NCBI GenBank assembly: GCA_037576195.1
Contig: CM075101.1
Location: forward strand, 23,994,001 to 24,058,000
Length of the DNA: 64,000 bases
Direction: 5' to 3'
Source: Phytoseiulus persimilis
Lineage: Eukaryota; Arthropoda; Arachnida; Mesostigmata; Phytoseiidae
A program made the position numbers and the translations under genes. Each line of letters opens with the position of its first letter. The stretch's first letter is position 1. Below the pieces are notes generated by a model that did not search any database, had not been told where the DNA came from, and saw only the letters and a program-made list of their open reading frames with translations. Below, piece after piece: positions 12,534 through 25,720 of this stretch.

Positions 12534-15500
12534 ACAGCCAGTTGAGGACCGCGTTACATTCGAAACTCCCTTCCCGAGGGAAGTACCTACATCATGTCGA
12601 TCATTGGTTGGAAGTTGCCTTCCTTTGAACGGTGGAATGGAAGGAGCAACAAATGCGAAACATTCTATGGCTCTGAATCGGCAGTTCTCTTTCGGCAGCT
12701 GGTCATATTATCCGTCTTCGGGTTTCGCTCCGGGTAAGATCTGTTCTCAGAGTCGGAGTTCGGATTTACGCTGTGAGACCTGACCGGGATCAATGTGGAT
12801 AGGCCAACAATACGTTGGGAGTGATGCACAGCTGAGCCACCTGAACTTGTTTCCGAGGCTTCTACCACTCGCTGGGATTCACTCTTTTCCTGTCGCGTCC
12901 GTATCGTATGTCAAATATGAAGGCTCTGTATTTTATATTTATTGACAGCACACGGCACGACGGTTCAGATTCCCGACCGAGAGGACTCTTATGATGTTTA
13001 TTATGGCAGTTGGAATGTATGCGAAACCTTTGACTCCCATCAAAACTCACCGGAGCTCACGTTCGGAATTTGAATGAGAATCGGGTCCTTTCGATCCCAC
13101 CGCGAATTGGAAACGGCACGAAATTACTTTTTGCACCGCTGTTCGAAAACTTGTTCGTGCGGCGGCCTAGTCTGCTCCATTCAAACGCGTCAGAATGAGC
13201 AAACCATCGCCCTATCGTTGCAGACCGAGATGAGCTCGACTGGAACAATCCTCAAGGAGTGTATATTGAATGTACGCTCTGTGACTTTCTACGGAAAACC
13301 GAGCTAACGAGGTCTGGAACATCTTCCGCTTATTTCCACGCAGATTCCACCGTTTGCCCCCTGCTTCCGCGGAGTTATCGACTTTTCTCCGAGCCGCTCG
13401 TTCAAGAGATGGTTTCATTCAATCTTTTGATGGATTGCAAATCGACCCGCCGTCCGCTCATGCTTCTCTCTAATGATTCAGCTCGATGCATCGGCGTTGT
13501 CGAACTGTTCTGGCGTCGCCTGAACCGGCTGTCCACAGAGCTGCTGTTCCCGCAACTTAGCGGCAACCCTCGTTATTACACGTATAATTGTCGTCAAGGC
13601 AGATGTTACTCTCATGACTCAGGTCATGTCATCTCGAAGTAATTCCAGCGGCTGTCGACGGAGCCACCGCAGCCATCGTCGACATTTTCTGGCTGAGCTT
13701 CAGTTCATCGCAACCGTTAACGCGGAGCCCTCAAGGCTCAGACGCGTGATGTTCGTTTATCTCCGAAGATTTTGGCTTTCGACTGATTTTGACCCAAACA
13801 CGGACCCCACGCTGAAATGGTCGTGTTCACCGACCTCTGAGAGTGAGCTTCAATTTTCTCGATTGATTTAGCGTTTTAGTGCTCTCTCTCGTCCCGCACG
13901 TCGCCACTCGCTATAACAGCTTGGCCTTGCAGTTTCACATCGCACCGAACAGCCAGAATAGTTTGAATGTCCCGGAGCCTCCAGAAGCATGAAACATTAG
14001 CATAATCCCACGAGTGGAGCGAATCTCGGAGTTGTGTCTCAACGGACGCGTTGGAACCGTCGACATAGAAATTGAACTCTGAGGGACCCGTCAAGGATGT
14101 CGTCGCGGGTCATGAGAGGCTCGGACACGCGCGAATGCCAAGTCCGCTTCAATGTTGATAACTTCCCAAGCAGTACGCGAGTAATGAAATGAATACAGAT
14201 ATGGTCTCCATTCACTAAGTGCGAATCGGGCTTCGTCGAGAGAAGTAGCCCCGCAACCTCTGCTGCCAGTGAGAGGAAGGTTCTTGACCTAAAAAATTTA
14301 TGGTCCAAGTGGGATACATGGACTGAGCGTGATGTGACAGCGTTGCAGGCGATTAGGGTTATCGCACAGCGAATCGCGAGCGCCATCAAAAAGCTCTCGT
14401 CCTACCTCGGAGCATTCGGGGACGACGGACGAGAGCAGAGGTGACGAAAAAATACGAAGGACTCCATTCAGATCAAATCAAGGCTCTTAGGCCGACAGAC
14501 GGACCGAACAAAATTGAAAACACAGTCCCTCAGAGCCCGGCGGGGAACGGGAATTCATTTTGCGTTTTGTCATACGACACAGCCAGAGTTGCGAGCTTGC
14601 AAATCGCGAGTTTCTGTGTCTGGCGAGGGCTTGGCCATCGGATGAATGAGAGGCGTCCTGTCGGACTGCCAGCTGAGAGACCAAACCTGCGAGAACAGCG
14701 GAGCAGAATGAGAAGAGCACGACGCTTGGAGCAGTTTTGAAAGGACGGAGGACGATTTTTCCCGACGATTCTGCCAGTAATAACTCCTTATTTGAGCGCC
14801 GACGACGCTTCCACTTCTCTGGATTTCCCGATTCTAGATGTTGGTCGGGTGAGGGATGGAAATTCCCGTTCCATGACAGTGCTTTTCCCCGTCTCCCTGT
14901 GTCTGATGCGTTCTGGCCGTCTCTCGTCCGATCTCGCCGAGTTCGGTCGACTTCAAACCCTCAAACGGAACAATTTTTGTGGTACTCACTGGCTTTTGAT
15001 CTGATCTATTCCACTCCGGAGCCGCATCCCATGGTGGCAGTGCAAAAACGGTTCCGTCGACAGAAAACACTTCGGTGGAGCTAATCCCCAGCCCGGTTGC
15101 AACTCACGTTGAACGAGCTTCGTGGAACTCATTGTCATTCCCTAGCCCGCTGCCGCGGTTGACGGCAGAGGAAAGTCACAGGAAGGGATGAGTGTTAACA
15201 AATCGTCCTCATAGACAAACGAGACACCGGGTTCTGCCACTTTATTACCTGGAGAATTATTCTTGAGAAGCTGTAATTACGCTGTATCGAGGGAGGGTCG
15301 AGCGAGATTCCGCTAAGCGGTTCATTTCCAAGACACGAGTGAATCATATTCTTCGCACTGCGATGCCGCAACGCGGGATCGCGATCGCTCCCAGATGTGT
15401 TCGTCATCCAGAAAGAGTCAGAAAGTTATTCTCATTGATATTGTTTGGCGTTGGTTCGTCCACTTTTGTCAAGAAGTCGTTAGGCCGTGGACGCGGCAGG

Positions 15501-17005
15501 GGCGACAAGTTCGTCCCGGAAAGATTGTTTATTTAATGTCACAAGTTGTTCGTCGTCATGGGCCGTGTCGGCCGTTCCGTTGAGAACATGCCAGCGCGTA
15601 GATCTCCACTTTCTCTCCGAAGCGACTCCGTTCGACGAAGGCGCGGAGAAATGAAAATAAGCTGTGTTTGCTTTTGTGCATTGCAGCTTCATGGAAAGTC
15701 TTTCCACAAGAGCGAGTGAAGAATGCCGATCACTCAAGCCGTTTGATCAGAATCTCGTTTAGAATGTTTCACTCATGAATCAGACATGAGCGCATCTATC
15801 ACCCCGTGTTCACTGGAGGCTATGCATCAGAGCTTGAGCGCGCCGAAACGTTGCTCGAGTTGATTTTTTGGCATAACACGTGACGGACGACTCGTTGTCA
15901 GATGGAAAACTTTGCTCCGTCTCCCGGGGAAGAACAATATTCGAGTGAGCGATCTCTGGCGCTGAATAATCAGGATGAGGAATCAGATTTAGCCGAGACA
16001 GAATCGGGAAGAAACAACGACCGCAACTGCACCCCGCGAAACGCAGAATGGAATTTCACCTGAAAAAGACGGATCGCCTCGCGTCCCGCTCGTTGGACTG
16101 TCTGGTCAGCCGGACGGACGGTCAGCCCGTCCAAAGATCGATGAGACATTCTGTGCTTTTCCCTCCATCTTATGTTGTGTCCTGTGTACATATGATGCAA
16201 ATGGCCGACCCACAAAGCGAGCCGCGTCCAATCGAAAGCTAATTCCGCTTATCGCGATTCCCGAGCATCAGAAGGGAAATCCGAAGTCACAGAGTTCTCC
16301 GAACTCCGAAGACAATCGGTCGAAGACGGGAGAGCTGGGAATCCGTTTTCCCGCCGCCGCGCTCGGGACTCTTGCTCATCCCATATGCAGTTCTCACAGC
16401 TCACGCGCCATGCTCCCCTCGTCCCTGTCATTTCTCCGCTATGCGTTCCTTCCTCCCTCAGTTGGAGGTGAGGACTGCATGTTATACATTAGTTTTCAGA
16501 GCGCCATCCTTGTTCAAGCCGATCTGGAACTGAATCTAACCCCTATTGTCCTCAGCCAATAAGCCATGCCATCGGTGAGCAAACTCACCCGGGTTACCAG
16601 CGACGACTCAATAAGGGCGGCGAGCCGACCAGAGAGATGCAGGACGCGTCTGAAGTATAATTGCGCGAACGCTCATTTATCCGTGAAAGTAACGGCTTAG
16701 CTGGAAGAATCGAGCTTTTCAAGCAGATCCTTGGTTCTGACGTATCGACCACTTACACCTGACGGAAAAGCCGGGGTCGTGTTTCGATCGATTATCTCCG
16801 TGACGGTGTGAGCTGCGATTCCTCACGATTGCTAAGTTTCTATGAGTCTTATTCGACCAGTTGCTGTCAAATAGAGATTATTTGCCGCGACGACCGCTGG
16901 GAGCCGGGACGTCGGTTCACCGCCGTGAGCGACGAAGCAAAATTAAACTCGTCTTGAACTCGCCTCAGGATCAGTCTGAGAACGATGCCGCCGGACTTGA
17001 AGCAC

Positions 17006-17011
17006 TTTATT
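17006..17011 (-). promoter_or_regulatory. polyadenylation signal AATAAA for the secreted peptide gene
   Basis: AATAAA on the minus strand lies 52 bases downstream of the TAG of the 17.1 kb secreted peptide frame. That is a normal distance for a short 3' UTR. It supports the orientation and end of that gene. Confidence 0.55.
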
Positions 17012-17062
17012 TCGACATTGATAGCACAACATCGATGAATGAAACATCTTGCGAGTTACTCG

Positions 17063-17284
17063 CTACCACGAGCACCCACATCCGTTGTAATGTCCATGAC
17101 CGCCACCATGGCCACCGCCATAACCGTAGCCCCAACCATAGGCGTAAGCATACGTCTGGTGGGGGTGATAACCTTTCCATTTCCGCTTGTGTTTGAAACC
17201 TTTGAGTTTCCAAGCTGACACTTCACCAAGTAGCAGAGCGAGAAGGACGCAGAGTACGAAGAGGCTCACGAAGTTTCGATTCAT
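17063..17284 (-). CDS. small secreted Gly/Tyr/His-rich peptide (73 aa)
   Basis: The 73-codon frame starts at ATG 17284-17282 and ends at TAG 17065-17063. Residues 1-24 form a clear signal peptide: a basic N-terminus, a long Leu/Val core, and a VSA cleavage site before Trp25. The mature 49 residues begin with a strongly basic patch (KLKGFKHKRKWKG). A Tyr-Gly block (YAYAYGWGYGYG) follows, then His-Gly repeats (GGGHGGGHGHY), and the end is CGCSW. A splice acceptor (TTTCCAG) sits six bases before the ATG, so a 5' UTR exon lies upstream, and an AATAAA lies about 50 bases after the stop. A longer frame starts at a GTG at 17290, but ATG is the likelier start. The composition fits arthropod cuticle-type or glycine-rich antimicrobial peptides, and the His repeats suggest metal binding. 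No precise family is recognised. Confidence 0.75.
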   Translation of the reverse strand: MNRNFVSLFVLCVLLALLLGEVSAWKLKGFKHKRKWKGYHPHQTYAYAYGWGYGYGGGHGGGHGHYNGCGCSW

Positions 17285-17292
17285 TATCACCT
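17285..17292 (-). promoter_or_regulatory. splice acceptor just upstream of the secreted peptide start codon
   Basis: Read on the minus strand, TTTCCAG precedes GTGATA and then the ATG. It implies an intron in the 5' UTR. A possible matching donor (GTGAGC, minus strand) lies near 17577, but I cannot prove the pairing. Confidence 0.45.
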
Positions 17293-20200
17293 GGAAATCA
17301 TAGTCTCAGTTCAGCGGAAGGAGCATCGTGCACTGAAAACAGGCTTCAACGATCGACAGAGCTCAGCGATGGAGGAAAAACTTTTTAACACTGACCGTGA
17401 CTCGGAAATATCGGAACATGTATGCCCGAGCGAGGATCGGGCGATTTCATTTATGAGTAACTTTGAGAGGGTGAGCGTCGCAGCTTCAGACGACCTTCGC
17501 ACGGCGAAAACATCGGACGCCATCTTCTGGAAGCAGTTTTGAGCGCAATGAAACGACTCGTTGAGCGTACAGGCTCACCGAGGCTCCTCTTGGTGGCGCA
17601 GAAGTTTGAGGAGAAGTAACATCGAAGGATGAGCCTCATGGGCAGCGAGTTAGCAGAAACACACGTTCACTGTAGTCATTGCGCAACATGGTGCGATACG
17701 CGGCACAAATTCGCCGCGTTCCGCCCAAGCGTGTCTTTCATCCTCAGAGGCACGAGCCGGCTGTTTCTGTATTGCTGAAGAACCATGAGGTGCATGAACG
17801 CACGAATCTCCTATCTTCTCGAAATTGAGCTCTTTCATATTTTTTTTTATACAGATGTTCATGGATGAGAGGTGATCCTGAATATTTCAAACACTTCCGT
17901 AACTTCCATTTACGCTTGCAATGAGATGCTTTCGCAGACTCGAGCCGCAACCGGGTTGCTGTCATCAAGGGATTCGCTCCCACCAGGATTCGAATTAGTC
18001 TCTAAGTAGATCACAAAAAGAACAACGAAACCTTCTCTTGATCGAAAAAGCCGCACTCAAAATCCACTCCAGTCTTGTCGGGTCTCAAGCGCCCCGAATC
18101 AGATAACCGTTTACCCCGAAGCGTCCAATCAAAGTTCCACTTCGGAATTCCCCTCAACGATCGCGATATATCTGAAGAGTCTCGCAATATCATCATAAAC
18201 GACAGAACGGAAATGATGAGGGAAACTCCGTCGCGGAAATTTTTCGTTCCGATGCCTTACAGGAGCCACTGTCGTTGTCCCAGGGACCACTAGGAAATGA
18301 GAGAATCATCCATCGGAAAACCTCTAAGTGAACATGTAGACACTGGACTTGCGAAACGGGAAAGCCCCACTTCGGGCGTGAGATGAACTTAGCAGCCATC
18401 GCTGCGGAAAACTTCAACGTCTCGAGTGTGAGCAATCCCGACCACCTTTCCCTAAGTGTCGTACTTCGATCAGACTGTTGGTACGGGTCGGCTTGTCGCA
18501 GTGGTTGAGGGGAGGCTCGCAGCTGTCGGCCCACTTGAATGGCACTTAGATTGTAATAAAGGAATTCGTGTTCCGGTGGAACCGATAGCGAGCCGGGCAG
18601 CAGGACGGTCGATCCGTTAGCTCGAAGGCTGAAACGCATTGATTGCTGACTGTCTCGATGGTCAGCACCCGCAGACGTGAGATGTGCTCAGCTACAATTT
18701 CATTAATTGGGTCGGATCACCGAAGTCGCAACTCGCTTCAGACAGGAGCCTGTCTCCGCTCCAGAGTTACAGAGTGCCGGTTTGAAGTCAGACGCTTCAG
18801 CGGTGTTACCACGAATCACTTGATGAGCACCCAATTCGTTGATAGCGATTATTTTAGGAATCACTGAAAAAAAGCTCGCAGCAAACCGACTAGGAACATC
18901 TGGGGCTGGAAATCCGCCTGGATGGAACGACCCTTTTTTCTTCATGCGTTTCCGGTGCTTGGAACAGTTCCCGACCATTTATCGAGGGGACTCTCGTGAG
19001 CTCCTCTTTCCTCCACCCAAACGTGATGAGAGGCAGTTCTTCGATGTCTCCGTAAGCGAGCGATAACAGAGCCCATGTCAGGCGCACCTCCAGAAATCTC
19101 AGCAGTAATCACCGACTTGTGCTCTTCTCTATTTTGTCTCTCAATTTACAAACGATTCTGGCGGCGTTCGATTCACCCACCCGATATTTCTTCTTTGAAT
19201 GACCAATTCCATTTCGTTGTCCCATGACGTTCTCAATCTGTTCCATGAGAAGCGAGCGTGTTCTTCGGAAACAGAGCTCGTCCCGGAATGCTGAACATTT
19301 AGGCGAATCCGCCGGGCCCGGTTCTTCATGAGCGTCAAGAACCTCAATCGAAAAAGAGATATGTTTGATTCTTATCGTTGCGCTTCCATAAACGTGGACG
19401 TGAAAATGAGTGCGATAGATGCCGGCCCTGCGATAAACTTCGCGGAGTCGTTAATCGGGATGAAGCAATTGTCCCTGGCGGGAGGTCACCTGTTCCGACT
19501 GGAGCTCGAATTCCCGAGGATTGCAGGAGCTTTCGGAGTCGTCGACCTGAAGTCGAGCTTGAACCCTCGCTGGTGCAGGGACTTGTTCTGAGGGCTGTCC
19601 CCGAGCGAAACTGCCCGAAACACTTCGAGTTTCTGCGCTAACTACACGAACCTGTTGCATGATCAATTATTCCGCATAGGTTCGTGGCCAGCGGCTGCGT
19701 CAAGTGGATTCGTGATGGCCCGGGCATGAAGCCATAAGTCCGCTCGTTCGATTTGTGATTTCTGATCAATCGACGATCTGATACCATCTTACGAATCGCA
19801 CCAGCAGGGCTGTATCTGATTCAGCCGCTCCAGCGAATCGCTTGTTTGAACGTGCTGGCCGAACTTGAACTGAGCTCTCGACTCCGCGCTCTCACTTCCC
19901 CGAAGAGGCTTTCTTGTGTCAGCGACGGACCGTGGTTTCACTTCCATGACAAATCTTCGCCCCAGAGCGAAATCAAATATCAGAAAATGATTGAAGCGCT
20001 AACGCAAGCAAGAAGAACAGGCTCTTAATTGGAAACTACCCGCTTTCCGAGTAAAACAAGAAGCCGTTGACGTGACCGAACGCTAGACGGTGGAAAGCCA
20101 CAGCGCCACACCTCTTGTTTCTATTCGCGAGCGTGGCGTCGCTGACGCAGCACTGAAAACGCCCCTGAATCAATCAATTCGATGGACACGGAAAAGATGC

Positions 20201-23200
20201 TGATTTTTCGATTGTTCTCTCGCCTTCTTCCATCTGATGATCGAAGTATTGTTCTCATTGATGCGCTCACGTTTTCACTGTCGTCCACTTGCTCGAAGTC
20301 TTCGGATTGCATTCGTTTGTTCTACCCAAAAACAGCTCATTCCGCAGCTGTCAGCATAACGCCGCTGTATTTCCGCCGAAGTCCATTCGCTCATAGTCGT
20401 TTCTCGAAGTCAGGAGAGAGGAAGAGATAGGGGTTGGTCAGTAAGACATCCAACACATACGTGGAAAAACTCTGGAGGGTGGAAATCCCGAAGGGAGGAA
20501 GGTATTCTTGCTCGAGGCATCCTCACCGGCTCGGTAATTTCCGACTTTAGGACAGCGGGTGGACGGGGCTTCTCCTCGATTTCGCCAGCGATTCCGCCCT
20601 CGGAGCGTTTGATGGAATCGTAAAGCAATCGTGGATCCATTTCTGAGGCGTTTCTATCCACCTGCCGCGAACGACCTCGTATCGCGATTACGGCCCAATT
20701 CTTCCCGATGGTGGTCGTTGACGATCGTCTCGGAGGCACGCGAGGCCAAGGGCAGCTCACAGTGTTCTTGAGCTTCCGCGATTTCGAAATTCAACAATCC
20801 TTGGGCCGGGAGCCGAGCTCCAGATCCCGTTCCGGCTGAACTCGCCGGATCTGAGCGATGAAGATAGTTTTCGCCAGTGGAGAATTCCGGGAATGATTGT
20901 TGTTCGGCCTCCTGAATTCCGCGGAAGAGTTGAGCGGGGTCACCCACAAATCGTCGGAGACTTTACGGCTGACCGGAGAGAGAAACTGGGAGCAATCTCC
21001 TCGTTGAGTTCTAGAGCCTGATCCGTCCGGAGTTCTGCTTCGCATAATTCACTTCCGCACTCCGTTCTGAATTTGTAACGATCGGCTGCTGTCATCAAGA
21101 ACAGGCCGCCTCGCTCGCTCATCGAGAACTGTGAAGCTTGGCTTTATCTTTGCGCAGAAGATGCGAACCCGATCGCATGCCGTCGTTTCTCTGCTTTCTC
21201 CCCTCTAATCTACTGGACGAAAGTCTGCAATTGACAGTTTCCGGATCTCTTGTACGGGACGATTCTTGTTACGCGCGTCGGAACAAATGTTCCGCCGAGA
21301 AAAGGTTGTTTTCGGTGAACGAACCCTGAGAAATAGCCTCCGGGAAGGTAAGGAGGGGAAAAGGATCTTGCCTCGCTGGCACTCGATGTGGAGGATCCTG
21401 TGGCAATTTAACAAGATCTGGTTTCCTCGCTTTTTTCGAATCGTCCTTCTCCCGCGCCCCGCTCGGCCCTGCCGACTCGTTGCCAGCCGATTTGTTACCA
21501 ATAACACCGCGTTCAAAAAGCTTTCAGGAGGCTGGACAAGTTCCTACACAAATCTCTAACAGCCGACAGGGAGCATTTGCAGGCTAAGTGAACGCACGGG
21601 AAATGGGTTCAAGAACCGCGAGTGTGCAAGCTCGGCTTTGATTCATGGTTCCTGGTCCCAGGCGGAGGAATGCTTTATGATCATGGTGAAGAGAAATTCT
21701 GCTACAAAAATCCTCACGTCAGAGGAACGAGCTCACCTCGAGCCGCTCGAGAGAAAGCTCACGACAAGTCGAGAACCGCCGTGCGGCGAGAGCTCAACGG
21801 GTGTTCGGATTCTGGTCCCGCGAGAAAACGTATCTATTCACAGCGATCTATAATGGATGATTCAAGTTGCCGAAAAGGTGCTAAATTCAATTTTACCATC
21901 GTTCCGAGGCAAGTGCCCGAACTATCCGTTCAGCAACATACACACAACAATTTGTCAAACGAGCGGAACAGAAAATAATTCCAAACAAGAAATCCATTAC
22001 GGAAAAGAAAGAGGCGGGATCCCTTCTTGCCGTAGGCCGGCCGGCCGGCGTTTTTCCCGGCCGACCAGCCGCGTTCGTAGGGTGTCACCGTTACAAGCTC
22101 TGCACTCAACGATGCGTTAATCGCTTTTCTCTACTCAACATTTCGCTATTCGCCTCTTTTTCCGTGAATTTTTCTCGTGATTATTTTCCGGTCGTCGTCC
22201 CATGTTTCTCTCCCTTTCCAATCTTGAAGCAAAGCTCAAACTCGGGTCCAGCCTGCGTCACGTTCACCGGGACTTCAAGCCGGAATTCTCCGAATTTCAG
22301 ACGGAAGCTTGAAGGACCGAGGCGACGGTTTCCATTTTTCCGGAAAACCATGTTCTATTTTCTCTGCAGAAGTCTGTGATTCCATGGTTCTCGAAGATGC
22401 TTCGGGCTCGCTCCGGTTCCGTGTTTCCAATTACCGTGACAATATTCTCGAGGATATATCCTGCAGAAAGCCGACGACAGGTTTCACGTTTCCAATTTTC
22501 TCCCATCCGCGTCTTTTGTCGCCCGATTTCTGAAAGGCTAACGTCCCTCTCCTCATGAACACATGCAGTACGAAGGATACGCCGTTCGGCAACCCGGTAT
22601 TTAAATTATCCCCGCGAACGAGGAATAGCCAAGTCGATGAGCTACAGTAACTGCTCGATGAATTTACAACTTGCCTCCAGCTTGTAAACTTGGAGTGATG
22701 ACCGCGACGCGCGTACGAATGAAGGCATTTGTCGTGCTGTCGTCGAGAGGGAAAATTATTCTGCGAAATCAGAAGCGGTGTTCACTCCGCTTTGCTCCTC
22801 GTTCCCCGAATTTGCAGTCGGTGTAACGTTGCGTTCGGCGTTGAGTCGTTTTTTTCCCGAACTCGCTTCTATCCTCCTTTCGCGCTCTTTATTCCTGAAA
22901 AGCAGACGAGAAGCCATCGCGGTTCTTTCTTTGGGCTCATCTCGATTCCCCAAAAGCAGTAAAATGGCTTGGCATCCTAGCTCTCAATGAGTGATGGTTT
23001 CGCGGAAACGGAGCTCCAACCCTGCTTGTTGCGTTTGCATTTTCCTCAAATCGTTCCCAGGGCGGAATTAGCTCGACTCTATTTGCGCTCTTCCCGTTCA
23101 TATTCCCGATTCGGTTGTTCATCGAGCAAAATGTGGCATTCCATTCCCCTGGGGTTCGTCTGGGTTCCTCAGACAGAATACGCTCGTCTGGGTGACTATC

Positions 23201-25298
23201 GCGTATCCCCTGAGAGAATGATGAATCAAAGATGTCCCCGAGAACAATGCGGCTCACGCAATGCCGCCGAGGAGAACGAGGAATTTAGATGATTCAGTTT
23301 CGATGCCAGATACTGTGTCGTGCCGGGCGGTTCTGAGGAATAGTTTCCTAAAATGACTTCCACCGTGACTTTGCTCTGCGAAGCAAACCAAAACACTTCC
23401 CGATGCGAGGACGAGTTTGTGCGAATGCCGGTTGTTGACGGTGCGATAATTCGACCCAACTATCCCATGTCGCAAATCCGTTAAGTGTGAGGGCATACAT
23501 GGACTCGGAGCCTGCGAAAAAAACGTTTGTGCACACATCGCTGAATAATCCGATGAGATAGTCGGTCTTCATCAGTTGACCCATCATTCCATCGCTCAGT
23601 TCTCACTTCTGCTAGCTGAATTCTCCCAGAACGAATTCTCTCCGAACGAAATCTTTTGGAGAAGCACTTGAGGGTTTCAGAGATCGATAACAGGAAACTC
23701 TGCGAGCAAGCTGCTCCCCGCGTCGTTGAGGGGTCGCGTGCAAGTTGATCGTCGTCCACGAGTTCATTGTTCAACAAGACGAGAGAAGAGAAGGACGTGT
23801 TGAAAACTGGAATCTTGTCCGGCACTGGTCATTGTCCTGCATGAGGTCATCACGCCTTGCAGAAACGCTCAGGGCTGGCGACTACTGTGAGCTCAGCGGG
23901 AAGAATTTCGGAGAGCAGCAACTCTGTAAGGGAGTAGAAAGACGAGAAGCTCTCTCAACAAGAACGAGATCGACTCCAGAAGTAATTTAGGGATTTGATC
24001 ACCGGAGGTAACGTCACTCGGGATAGCCGAGCAACGTCCGGTGCGAGAACATGAATGTTCACACTTCGCGTTCCATGAATCCAAAGTCGGGAAAGCGGAA
24101 CTTTTGATTTGCACGGTGCGCCGTCTCGGAGCGGACAGAGAGTGATTTGCCCCCGTTTTGTTCGGCACGTCGAGATCGCTGTGGTGGTTACGCCAGAGAG
24201 TGCAACAACAATGTCGAGGCATTTCACGAAACAAAGCCCTCACAGCATTCCAACAACGACCCTTCCAGAAGTGGCCGAACGAGAGTCGTATTCTGAGGAG
24301 TAGAGGGCTCGCGGTGGCTTCGAGCAAGGCTCTGCACTCCACACAAAATGTTCCTCCAAAACAAGTATTTTTCAGACTCCGGGGATCGAGACACAGTGAA
24401 TCGAAACTCTCAATCGGATGCGATTTTGTCGGACTTTCCCTCAAATTTCAGTCGTTCCCCATTTCTCAGAGACTGTGTTCGATTCCGCACGGGTCCGATT
24501 GTTATTTGAGCTCGGAGACACCGTGTGGTAACCAAAGTGGGAATAGTTTCAGATATCCACGAAGCGTCTCAGGATGACCTCTAGGTGTCATACACAGCGA
24601 GCCGGGGCTCGTCTGGTTCCGGATGGGCTTCGTTCCATCGCGGTAGATCAAATTATTGAAGTGAATTCCATCACAGATTGACTCCGTGTGGGCAGAACTC
24701 GGAATCGCTCAGTCGGTTCCACTGACTTCGGAATATAAGCATCAATCTCGAGGTGGAGATAGATCGTTTGAAAACGCCTGTTCGCTTGGAAAAGTTTCAC
24801 TGCCATTTATTTCCCTAAGAGGAGCGCTCCTAAAAACTCGGATGGGAGAATTATCGCCCTCTCCCGTTGATAACGCCCAAAAATGTTCGAAGGGAAGAGT
24901 GTCGAGGTATCCTTTGCGATATGCAGAAATTCCTTGGCGTAATGTTCGGACAAGAGCATCGGCAGACGGAATAGGGCCCTGAAGTTTAGCGCGGGTGACT
25001 GAAGTTTGGGGATTTCTCTAGCGGCGAGGGTCGATGAGGATATCAGAAGCCTTTGATCGCAGTGATATCTGCTGTTTATGATTCGCTTGGGCACAAGCTC
25101 CGTCTCTGACCTCATGGAAAAATACGGAGATCAGGGAGCAGGGCACCGTTACATGTCCCGTGACTCCCGTCGCTCAGTGTGCTGACGAAAACAATTTTAG
25201 AATAGCAGCTCATGAGCCAGTCCGCCAGGCGCGATCCCCCTCGTCCAACCGTGGTTCTCCCCGGCTGCTGGCTTTCATAATCGGCGTTGAACTTGCAG
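17293..25298. other. no named gene
   Basis: Immediately right of the secreted peptide coding exon should lie its 5' UTR exon and promoter, which I could not fix. The remainder contains the minus-strand open block at 20.4-21.1 kb and otherwise only chance-length frames on both strands. A GGCCGGCCGGCC palindromic patch lies near 22040. No repeats or RNA genes were recognised. Confidence 0.45.
20410..21122 (-). other. minus-strand block of overlapping open frames, possible exons
   Basis: Four minus-strand frames of 60-116 codons tile this block while I see no comparable plus-strand frame in it. Candidate starts are the ATG at 21122 and a well-placed ATG GAT near 20642. Donor-like sites are GCG GCAG|GTGGAT (near 20655) and GAG CCG|GTGAGG (near 20526). 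Third-position G/C is only about 58-60 percent by hand count, below the receptor exons. No product is recognised. Confidence 0.15.
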
Positions 25299-25377
25299 GA
25301 TAATCATACCCTGATGGGGCCAGCGCATCATCAGAACAACGATTTCTACGCTCTCAGCGCGAGAGAGCCCAAATTCC
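25299..25377 (+). CDS. candidate exon, unrecognised, upstream partner of 25581-25720
   Basis: After the acceptor GAACTTGCAG the frame reads DNHTLMGPAHHQNNDFYALS and continues to a strong donor (TTCC|GTGAGC at 25378). Splicing to 25581 keeps the phase. The same frame, if not spliced, stays open to a TAG at 25446-25448 with a basic end (NRAYKRIRCRRSF), so the true limit is unclear. No family is recognised. Confidence 0.28.
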
Positions 25378-25580
25378 GTGAGCAGTACCGCCCTCCGGAG
25401 ATATTCAATCGAGCTTACAAGCGAATCCGCTGCCGGCGATCTTTCTAGGTCTGCAAAGAGCAGTAAGAACCAGACGACTCTTACTCACTTCGACGTCTTT
25501 CCACTGCTCGCAAGAACCCCCTAATATGAACGGAAGCCTCAGCTTGCACGACAGGAATTCGTCGGGACTCTAGTTGCCAG

Positions 25581-25720
25581 CGATGCACATCGGGACGCTC
25601 TACGAACGGCTCGATCGACTGGGCCTGCATCAGGCCGTGGACGAGTGGAGCGCCCTGAGGGGGGACAACGAGCTATACGCACCGCTTTATGGGCGGCAGG
25701 CAATGCGCAAGAGGGAATAA
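25581..25720 (+). CDS. candidate terminal exon, unrecognised 45-codon frame
   Basis: ATG 25583 to TAA 25720 encodes an amphipathic, charged sequence (for example LYERLDRLGLHQAVDEW) ending AMRKRE. Of 45 codons, 35 end in G or C, the same proportion as receptor exon 2, and the second codon positions are A/T-rich, as in real coding sequence. An AG at 25579-25580 allows it to be a last exon. It joins in phase to the segment at 25299-25377 (next entry), giving a 203-base intron. There is no GT within it that makes a good donor. I recognise no family. It is too short to be found by length alone. Confidence 0.33.

Larger units (their letters stand above)
1..17005. other. no named gene
   Basis: I see no recognisable protein domain, tRNA, transposon end or long repeat in this stretch. 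It holds the weak two-exon candidate at 2.7-3.0 kb, a CpG-rich patch at about 2.44-2.62 kb that could be a promoter or 5' UTR, short C/G runs (10 C at 1288-1297), and a 179-codon frame at 3910-4449 that is of chance length. A 54-codon frame at 2-166 touches the window edge and could be the end of a truncated exon, but nothing supports it. Confidence 0.5.
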
